Shown: positions 18,743-26,018 of the stretch, piece after piece
Layout of the letters: each line of letters begins with the position of its first letter
Position numbering within the stretch: the first letter of the stretch is position 1
Source of the DNA: Chromera velia
Taxonomy: Eukaryota; Sar; Chromeraceae
Length of the DNA: 26,018 nt
Assembly (NCBI GenBank): GCA_018398765.1
Contig: JAHBMJ010005887.1
Location: forward strand, 1-26,018
Direction: 5' to 3'
Position numbers and translations under genes: made by a program
Notes under the pieces: model-generated
The model's input: only the letters and a program-made list of their open reading frames with translations
What the model was told of the DNA's origin: nothing
Databases searched by the model: none

Positions 18743-19429
18743 CGACGATGAGGTCCAGAGAGAGGGTGTGTGTGAAGAAAAAGGAAGAAAGGCTGGAGGA
18801 GGGAGGGGGAAAATGGAGACTGCAGCCAGGGCCGTGTGGTTCTCTCTGTCGTTGCTCGGGGTGGAAGGGGACACCTCTCATTCCCGCCCGGCCGAGGTCT
18901 CCTCACTCACCTCATTGATTTGTGCTTCCTGCCCCTCTACTTATTGTCTGTCTGCCTTCCTGCCTGCCGCCCTCATTTCTTGTGAGGGTCTGCAACAGTC
19001 GGAAGTGCCTCTTTCTTCTCTGCCTTGCGCCGTCTGATTTCGACTCCCCCTTCCCGCTAGCTGCCTCAGCGCTTCCGTCCACACTTGGGCATCGCGACGT
19101 ACGAGGTGGAACGAACTTTTCCGGGGAGTCCAAGGAAGTCGTGCCGTATGGAAGGTTTTGGAAGGTGGGAGTAGAGCTAGGAGTAAAAGTGTGTGTCAGG
19201 GAGCAGGAAAATCCAGCTCAACAAATTCAGGATCCTTCTGCACGCCCGTCGGCGTCTTCTGGAATGAAATTCTGTCCCTTCTTGGCTGCTTGGGTTTCTT
19301 CCATTTTTTTGTGAATTTGACTAGATCAATCGATGATCGATCGCACGGGGGTGGGGGGCTGAGCCTCTGCTGAGGTATACCGCGAGTGGGAGGTAAAGAT
19401 CGCTCCAAGAGATGCAATCCACTGCATCA
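18743..19429 (+). other. T/pyrimidine-rich region after eIF5B, no gene seen
   Basis: It begins at the eIF5B TGA and keeps the intron-like pyrimidine bias up to about 19370, so it is probably the 3' UTR and downstream flank. Open frames here are short and carry no recognisable domain. No AATAAA was noticed close to the stop codon. Confidence 0.5.
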
Positions 19430-19790
19430 TCGATCCTGCATCTAATCCGGCATTCATATAATCATACGTACTACTATCTAGCGCTAGATCTAGCATACTA
19501 TATAGAGCTAGATGTAGAGCTTTGAATTCTATTTTGAATTACTTTTAGAAAATTTCTAGATTTTTTTTTCTAATTCAAATGAAATAATCTATAGGAAATA
19601 ATTCAAGTGAATTGAATTCATTGATTGATTAGGATTACGTTAACATCTATGGGTCGGTTAGACTAGAAATAGTTAACTATTTTAACTATTACTACCTTAC
19701 CCAATTTCCTAGTTAAAATAGTAACTATTTACTATTTTTACTATTTTTATAGGCGAACTGAGATGCTATTTTCAAAATGAACTAGCTGAA
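19430..19790. other. AT-rich palindromic island
   Basis: Rich in short perfect palindromes, including TCTAGCGCTAGA (about 19477), CTAGATCTAG just after it, and AAATAGTTAACTATTT (about 19667-19682). Inverted copies of AGTTAA/TTAACT and AAATAGT/ACTATTT words are scattered to 19750. No coding region. It may be a relict non-autonomous transposon or a matrix-attachment-like spacer; neither can be shown here. Confidence 0.45.
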
Positions 19791-20205
19791 TGAATGAATG
19801 GAGTTGGCTTTGCTAGAGTGGAGCCGTGCTCCCAGCAGCCCATGTTCATGCAAGAGATCGTCAATCACTCAACTCTAGAGATAAGGCTAAGCGCGAGATC
19901 CCCTGAAGTGCTTGCTTGGTGAGCTTACGAGCAGCATGCGCGTTGGAGGTGGCAATATAAGACTCGAACAGAAGAAGAAAAGGTCGCGTTCACACAGAGA
20001 CAGGCGTGCACAGTGAGTAACAAAGATCGCAAACGGCTCTGCATGCTTCATACGGATCGACTTGTAAAGCCACATCTGCCGAAACGTGGAAAAGAGTAGC
20101 CCTTCTGGACCCAGCACTGTCCGGACCTGGCGGTCTCCCCCTCTTGCCAAACAGACTACCGACCCACCGATTTTCCTTAACCCCTACTCCTCTGCACGTC
20201 TTCTG
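19791..20205. other. Unassigned spacer before the retroelement repeats
   Basis: Mixed composition with no convincing open frame or repeat. The 5' boundary of the retroelement (a long terminal repeat, if present) may lie in this stretch, but no terminal TG...CA pair or target-site duplication can be assigned because no matching 3' repeat is in the window. Confidence 0.35.
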
Positions 20206-20500
20206 CCCGTTCTGACTAAAAAGAGAGACCTGCAAAAATCAAGATCCTTCTGCTACTTTGTGCAAACTTCTGTGTTCTGACTGAAACCAAGCTTTACAGC
20301 GAAGCTCTACCCAAAATTTCCACAGACAAGAAGCAACTCTCCTGCTTTCCTTGTGAAAACTCTCGCTTTCAGGAAAACCTGACCTGACAGCGAAGCTCTG
20401 CCCAAAACTTTCAAAGACAAGAAGTAACTCCCCTACTTTCCTTGTGAAAAACTTTTGCTTCCAGGGAAACCAGACCTGATAGCGAAGCTCTGTCAAAATT
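20206..20500 (+). repeat. About 91-bp tandem repeats, three or more copies
   Basis: The word AGCGAAGCTCT recurs at about 20297, 20388 and 20480. It is followed each time by CCAAAA or CAAAAT and, in the first two, by GACAAGAAG.AACTC.CCT and CTTTCCTTGTGAAAA. A more diverged copy precedes the first (about 20206-20296). Located just upstream of the retroelement promoter, these are probably part of its long terminal repeat or leader. Confidence 0.85.
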
Positions 20501-20807
20501 CAGCTTCCAAGCAAAACTCCGATCTCGGATTCTGTTCTGTATCGTAGTGCCGCTGACCGTGACTTCACTAACCCGATAGAGAAAGCCCAGATAATTGCAG
20601 ACCGGACTATAGAAGAAAACTATAAGTTCATTCACAGCAGAGAGGGTTTCCAGACCTTTCTTCTGGATCAATAGATAGCCGTCCTGAAAGCACACCACCA
20701 TCTCTCAGAAAAAATATACCAAACCCTTGCACTAGACACCATCAGTCAAGAGAGGTTCGTGTCTATCTATTCCAAATACCTTCCCCCGTACGTCGAACCC
20801 CCAAGAC

Positions 20808-20820
20808 AGTATATAATACT
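20808..20820 (+). promoter_or_regulatory. TATA-like box of the retroelement
   Basis: GTATATAATACT lies about 50 bases before the leader ORF start at 20868, a reasonable position for a promoter TATA box. Function is inferred from position only. Confidence 0.4.
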
Positions 20821-20867
20821 ACTGTACATTTGCCCCGTGAGAGACTGCCCTTTGTGTCGTTCATAGA

Positions 20868-21305
20868 ATGCCACCAAAAGCTAAGAAGGTAATCAAGCCT
20901 AAGGCCAAAGGCCTTGCACAACCAAAAGCAAAAGCAAAGGCAAAAGCGAAAGCAAAAGCTTACCCAAAAGCCAAGGCTGCTCCACCAGCAGCACCCGTGG
21001 TCTCTCAGCTAAAACCCGCGAATGATCCCCCTCTCCCAGCCAACCACGCAGCAGTAGAAGAAGCCGGTGTACCCGAAGGACAGGTAGAGGAGTAAGCCCA
21101 GCCATTGGGCCTGCAGCAAATAAATCAACATGAACAGCAAGAACAGAATCAAGTGGGCAACTCAATGAGCATGAATGCCGCAGGCGCTGTTCCCAACGCA
21201 CAGGGTTTAATGCAATCTGCCATCTCTCAGGAAGTAAAGAACAAACTAGAAAGACAGGCCCCCCCTGGGGGTCCTTCTGCAACCCAGACAAGATGGAACG
21301 TATGA
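20868..21305 (+). CDS. Retroelement leader/gag N-terminal ORF, Lys/Ala-rich
   Basis: Starts MPPKAKKVIKPKAK and continues with KAKAKAKAK, then a Pro/Ala stretch. A TAA at 21093 interrupts the frame, which then reads on through a Gln-rich, Asn-rich segment to a TGA at 21303. The basic tract is expected to bind nucleic acid. The frame is one base out of register with the following gag frame; the change must occur between 21247 and 21303, where a run of seven C (21259-21265) is a likely indel or slip site. It may be the basic N-terminus of Gag. The same MPPK and KAK style is seen in the host eIF5B N-terminus. Confidence 0.6.
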
Positions 21306-21315
21306 TCTCGTCTTT

Positions 21316-22863
21316 ATGATAGATAAACAAGGGAGAAATGATGGGGCAAACAGGGATACAGAGAGACAGACAGCAGTGGCAGCATCGGTGCCTTCATCTA
21401 GCGATCCAGTCAGACAGACACACAACGCTTTCTCTAATGAAGAAAGGCGTGTGAATCCAGTAAGTGCAGTCGAACAAACTGCTCCCTCTCCGGGGACAGT
21501 AAACCCAAAAATCTCTGTCGACTTACCTCACTTCCACGGGGATCGGGTGACCACTCCCACCTTCTGGAATTCGTTTGAAATGCTTGCTTCGTCCTGCAGA
21601 TGGACATTCATAGCAGTTAGAGATGTCTACTTTCCCTCTGCTCTGCAAAGATCTGCTCGTCAATAGTATAACAGACTCCCTTTTGCCGACAGGATAGCCA
21701 TCTAAAATCTGTCTGACCTCAAAACCTTGTTCTTAGACATGTATTCCATCGACAAGAATGCAGCAGAAAACATACAGGTCACCCTCTATCAGATAAAGCA
21801 GTTCAAACATGAGTCCATAGATAAGTATGCAGAAAGATTTCAACGCCTCTGTGAGGGAGCAAATTTGTCCATCAATTCTAAGGAAGCCATGACTGCGTTC
21901 AACAGAGGTCTCCGAGAATCCACCATCAGAATGCACTTACAAAAAAACTATCCTACCTTTTCAGCTCTACTGAAAGAAGCCAGGAGACTTAGTGCAATTA
22001 TTGGCAATACCTGCAGTGGTGATAACGAAGAGAAAAGAGGTTTGAAAATCAGTACCGTGGTCACGGTGGAAAATCAGGGACAGGCGGCAACACAGTCGAC
22101 ACGAGGACAAAATCAGCTGCCAAGAGAAGAAGACACAGTACAAATGGAGTCCGATATGACAGCCTTGGTAAATGCGATTGTTTATAGTACTACTGCAGTA
22201 CAAGAGCAGAGAATGAACTATGATAAGTGTGGAGGATACGCTCCACATACAGTAGATGGGTATATACTTTCTCCATTCATAATATGCGAATATTGCTGTA
22301 AGCAAGGTCACAACAGTGCAGCATGTCGTACGAAGAAAAGAGATGACTATCGAAGGCAGGCTGCCCCTTCTCCTTTTGAAGTCCCCAGACTGGCCACACA
22401 TCTTTATAATGGACCTCTGAGAAAAAAGCCCGGTTTCTTCCCTCCAACAGATAGACAAACTCGACCTCGATGGGACGAAAGGCCCAACTTTTCACGTAAC
22501 CAAACTTTCGAACCACAATACCCGAGGTGGAGAGAAAATGATTATCCCTTCTTGGCTGTCCAAGGGCAAACTGCTCCTCTCTTGCTATGGTCTCAGTCTG
22601 CTCGACCCCTCCCGCAGGCCGTCCAGTAAAGAGGAATGATGGCGCTTCCTCCTCCTCCACAAAAAGGAATGCTTGCGCTTCCCGCTCCGCCTCCTGGCCT
22701 TAAACCTGATATTAAGACAGGAGGAAACAGACAACCGATATTGGGCAAAGGGTTCAATGAAAGAGGGGACAGTCGATCGATGAATGGAAATCAATAAAAA
22801 TATGGTTAGGTCTGTAGAACAGAAGCCTCTGTAGACCCAGTCATTTCAAATGGCTCCTCCTGA
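21316..22863 (+). CDS. gag: Retroelement Gag (capsid-like and CCHC zinc knuckle)
   Basis: One frame from 21316 (open upstream to the TAG at 21247) to TGA 22861-22863, with TAG at 21664 and 22807 and TAA at 21703, 22627 and 22795. Capsid-like features: SVDLPHFHGD then FWNSF, YNRLPF, DLKTLFLDMYS, QIKQFKHESIDKYAERF and AFNRGLRESTI, the usual gag retrotransposon layout. The zinc knuckle CEYCCKQGHNSAAC (C-x2-C-x4-H-x4-C) lies at 22285-22326, followed by an Arg/Pro-rich tail. All Trp codons are intact. The frame ends 14 bases inside the pol frame, which is read +1 relative to it. Under the standard code Gag is broken into several pieces; the longest is 21727-22629. Confidence 0.8.
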
Positions 22864-25789
22864 AAGGAAGGACGTTTTGCTTTCAATTGTTCTCTCTCAA
22901 AAAAGACCTATACATGAAGTGACTCCTGATCCTAGTGAGGCGCAAGAGCAAAAAGAAAGGAGAATTGATTCCCTGCCTTCTTCTATATTAAATGAAGGTG
23001 TAAGAGGCGATCGAACCGACCGAAAAGAGGATAAGAACCGAAAAAAAAAAATTCAGGAGATTGCCCCTATGCTCGCTACACCTGAAAAGAAACAGAAAGA
23101 TGAAGAAAAAAGCACCAACGTGAGTAAGAAGAAAGTAGCATATATCTATTTATCTTCTGTAGCTATACGAGTAGGACTGCTCCTCCCGCTTGAAAGAAAA
23201 GTAACAGTAGCTGCGCTTGTGGACACAGGGGCAGATGTCAGTTTGATTAACAAGGGTATATGGGAACGACTGAAAATGGAAAACCCACAGTTGAAAGTCT
23301 TTCCTTCAGCCATCCAGATTGAAGGGGAAGGGGGGAAAGAATTAGAAACAAAGGGAGTAGTCACATTGAAATTTTTTTTTGGTGAACAGCGTAAATGGCA
23401 GTTTCATGTTTCTCCTATACTCAGTCATATGTGCATATTGGGAAAAGACTGGTTGGATGCTCATGCTAAAGGAATCTTCTTTCAACTAGATAGGCTGAAA
23501 TTGAGGAAAACGTTTGGGAAGAAAGCTTTCTCTCTTCCTCTCTCTCCCATTACAAAATTAGAAAATTTCAAGCAGGTCTTTTTAGTTTGGGTAGCGACTC
23601 TCTCTTTGACTCTACTTACTGAAAGACAAGCTTTTTCTCTCTATCTCTCCCTCCCTCCCGCCTGTGAGTCCCTGATACTTGATGGCATAGATGTCCATGT
23701 TGAACCCACGCAGATGGAGTTGCCTGCAGGAATACTACTTGCAAATACCGTCAGCAAAGTGCATAACAGGAAAGTGTCTGTGATTGCTATAAATATCACC
23801 TACTATGACTACACCCTTCCAGGCAGTCTGCCCGTTACATCCGTGTCTATTTGTTCCGATCTCACCCAAAAAGATTCGAAAGAGGCATCAGATAAAGAAG
23901 CATCAATGGAGGCAAGAAAGAATGAAAGAGAAAAGGATGCAGAAAAAGAAAAGAAAGAGGAAGCAGAAGTAAAGAAATAAATAGAAGAAACCATAGAAAA
24001 GAATAGTCAGCTCAATAAAGAGCAAAAGGAGCAGCTGAAAAACCTACTCCTTAAGTATATAGAACTCTTTCCAGCAAAGGAACAGGCAGGCACCCTCAAG
24101 GGAATCAAGGTGGAGGTTGACACACAGGGGGCTGATCCTGTTTTTTAAAAGCCTCGACCAGTGCCCCACGCCCTAAGGGAAGAAGTGAATGAAATCATTA
24201 CTGACTTGCAGGCATAGGAAGTGATTGAACCATGTTTATTTGAGTGGGGGTCGCCCCTAGTGATAGTAAAGAAACCAAATAGACGTTTTCGTGTATGTAT
24301 TGATTTAAGAAAGATCAACTCTCTGATCAAAATCCCTCGCTATCCGCTCCCCAATATGGATGACCTGCTGCACAAATTGCAAGGCAAATGTTTTTTCACA
24401 TCACTTGACTTAAAGGCGGGGTTTTATCAAGTGCCGGTCAAAAAAGAATACAGAGACAGACTGGCTTTTGTGATAAAAAGAGGAATATATAGGTATGCAA
24501 AGATGCCTTTTAGTTTGGCGTCTGCGCCTGCAGTCTTTCAAAGGACAGTTGACACAATGTTGGCAAGATTGATCAAATTGAGTGTGCAAGCATACATTAA
24601 CAATTTTTTGATTTCTTCCACTATATGGGAAAGGCATTTGATGTACTTCGAGGAAGTTTTTCTCAGGCTGAAAGATGTAGGGGCTCGTCTCGCTCCAGGA
24701 AAATGTGTGTTCGCTCGAAATGAGTTGATCTATCTGGGGCATGAGGTGTCAACGGAAGGCATCCGACCATCAAAAGGAAAAACGAAGCTAGAAATGAAGT
24801 GCGTACAGGAAGTATAAGTACCAAAAACTTCCAAACAACTGAAGAGCTTTCTTGGGATGGTTGGCTTCTACAGAAAATTTGTGAAAAACTTCGCATAAAT
24901 AGCTGCCCCCCTCTACACCTTGCTCAAACATGACACACCTTGGCAATGGCTAAGACTACAAGAAGTGGCTTTCCAGAAGCTATAGGAGGCTCTCATGCAG
25001 GACCTTGTCCTTATTCACCCTAACTTCTCTCGACCATTCACTCTGAAAACAGACGCAAGTGGGGAGACTCTGGGAGCGATCTTAGCACAAACAAACAAGG
25101 AAGAAAGAGAGAGAGTGATTCAATATGCATCAAAAAAACTTATAGATACAGAGAAAAGATGGTCAGCTACCAAGTAAGAAGGTCTGGCTTTCGTTTGGGC
25201 AGTCACACAGCAATTCAAAAGTTTCTTGTATGGAAGGAAATTCTTCGCATACACAAATTGCCGAGCACTGCAGTATATTCAAAAATAAAAGGAAACCTCT
25301 CCTCGTCTGTTCAGATGGTCGCTCAAACTAGCTATTTATGACTATGAGATCAAGCATCGTGCAGGGAGAGCCAACAGTGATGTTGACTCTCTCACCAGGG
25401 CGCCTTTTATAAGCAAGGATTTTCTACCCTCCGTGTCAGACCAAGAGACAGATAACTCTATTGTAGTAGCAGCAGTCACAGAGAGAAAAGAAGAAATGAA
25501 AAAGGGGAAGGAAGAGCCCACCTTTAAAGCTCCGGAATCATATTCCTCTGCAGAGATCAAGAAAGCATAGGCAGAAGATGCAGATCTCTCTTCTATGATC
25601 AAGTACCTACAGACTGAAGAGTTGGATGAGAGACTTAGCAATAAGGAATAATTGACTATTCTTGCACAGGTACCTCTATTCACACTGCATAAAAGAATTC
25701 TTCCTCGTCTTTTTTCTCCACTAAATCAACATGAGAAAGGCATTTCTATCTTTCTATATGCATGCATACATGCATGCAATATAAATTGA
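22850..25789 (+). CDS. pol: Retroelement Pol: protease, reverse transcriptase, RNase H
   Basis: A single frame of 979 codons runs to TGA 25787-25789 with no indel, but with TAA/TAG at 23978, 24146, 24215, 24815, 24896, 24983, 25175, 25286, 25568 and 25649. Protease: ALVDTGADVSLI (DTG at 23222) and CILGKDWLDAH. Reverse transcriptase: EWGSPLVIVKK, RVCIDLRKIN, SLDLKAGFYQVPV (first catalytic Asp present), SLASAPAVFQ, then YINN (24593-24604) where the family has YxDD, and IYLGHEVS. Connection: SFLGMVGFYRKFVKNFA and IAAPL. RNase H: KTDASGETLGAIL (Asp at 25052), E at 25178, YTN (25250-25258) where the family has TD, and RAGRANSDVDSLTR. No integrase zinc-binding or core domain follows. As it stands the RT would be catalytically dead. 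Confidence 0.85.
25750..25785. repeat. Near-palindromic TGCATGCA array at the retroelement 3' edge
   Basis: ATGCATGCATACATGCATGCA, with flanking TAT and ATA, is almost self-complementary. It lies where recognisable pol sequence ends, so it may mark a deletion or rearrangement junction. Confidence 0.5.
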
Positions 25790-26018
25790 TAAGAGTGGGC
25801 GCACATTGCGCGCCGCCGAAGTGCCATGCAGGTTAATTCGGAGTACAAGTAGGGGCTGTGATAAAATTCCGGTATCGGGTGGTGCCCGATAAGGGGGAGG
25901 GGGGGGTTCCGCCACTAAGAGGCGCCGATACGGTGGTCGGACCCTTCATGGCACGTCTGGGCCCACGGCTGGCGTCCAGGCAGACCCTGGCCACCATGTC
26001 CGATACCGTCTTATGTTT
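25790..26018. other. GC-rich segment with hairpins, unassigned
   Basis: Composition changes abruptly from AT-rich pol to GC-rich. TATCGGG (25873-25879) and CCCGATA (25885-25891) form a perfect 7-bp stem with a 5-base loop. GGTATCGG (25871-25878) is also complementary to CCGATACC (26000-26007) at the other end. No gene is seen. It could be the edge of another repeat family that continues beyond the window. Confidence 0.45.

Larger units (their letters stand above)
20206..25789 (+). mobile_element. Ty3/gypsy-like retroelement, truncated before integrase
   Basis: Order of parts: about 91-bp tandem repeats (20206-20500), a TATA-like box (20810), a Lys/Ala-rich leader ORF (20868), gag with a CCHC knuckle (22285-22326), aspartic protease (DTGA at 23222), reverse transcriptase (24221-24800) and RNase H (25050-25400). 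PR-RT-RNase H order with gag upstream and the KPRPVPHALREE and SFLGMVGFYRKFVKNFA signatures places it in Ty3/gypsy. No integrase follows; recognisable sequence ends by about 25740. No long terminal repeat could be paired inside the window. Frames are broken only by TAA/TAG. Base composition is more AT-rich than the host exons. The 5' limit is approximate. Confidence 0.88.

Noticed and set aside
20206..20500. Regularly spaced repeats that might suggest a CRISPR array
   Set aside because: Units are about 91 bp and similar along their whole length with no unique spacers, and the context is a eukaryotic retroelement.

Overview
This is a eukaryotic nuclear window. It holds spliced genes with GT-AG introns, long dinucleotide microsatellites, no operons, and a degenerate Ty3/gypsy-like retroelement. 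The coding style (GC-rich exons, Lys/Ala-rich and acidic tracts, many short exons, pyrimidine- and TG-rich introns) suggests a microbial eukaryote or alga. A chromerid or other alveolate would fit, but nothing here proves the lineage.

Layout. 1-870: non-coding, with a GC-rich promoter-like zone (about 300-700) containing a cluster of GCTCG/CGAGC palindromes. 871-2398 (+): a two-exon gene for a C2orf69/UPF0565-family protein with an alpha/beta-hydrolase-type GFSRG motif. 2399-3100: an AT-rich island. 3100-5332: purine-rich on + with no recognisable gene, probably transcribed from the minus strand. 8583-5333 (-): a six-exon EamA/DMT-type ten-helix membrane transporter. 8584-9227: a short divergent promoter region with TATA-like, GCTCG and (CG)n elements. 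9228-18742 (+): a 16-exon gene for translation initiation factor eIF5B (1182 codons plus stop in my model, phases consistent at every junction). 18743-19380: T-rich downstream region. 19430-19790: a second AT-rich palindromic island. About 20200-25789 (+): a Ty3/gypsy-like retroelement (91-bp tandem repeats, TATA, Lys/Ala-rich leader ORF, gag with CCHC knuckle, then protease, RT and RNase H in one frame) that ends before integrase. 25790-26018: GC-rich sequence with hairpins, unassigned.

How the parts relate. The three host genes are unrelated housekeeping-type genes. The transporter and eIF5B are divergent and share about 640 bp of upstream DNA; the C2orf69-like gene and the transporter are convergent.

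Main oddities. (1) The retroelement frames are interrupted only by TAA and TAG (16 in total) and each frame ends at a TGA, as if UAR were read as an amino acid, most simply Gln; the host exons contain no such codons. (2) The RT catalytic Asp pair reads Asn-Asn. (3) Twelve of 15 eIF5B introns begin GTC (mostly GTCAGT), often running into GTCA/GTGA/GTCC tetranucleotide repeats. (4) Several eIF5B introns carry diverged copies of the neighbouring exon, including a phase-compatible copy of exon 13 with an in-frame stop. (5) (TG)n tracts abut many 3' splice sites.
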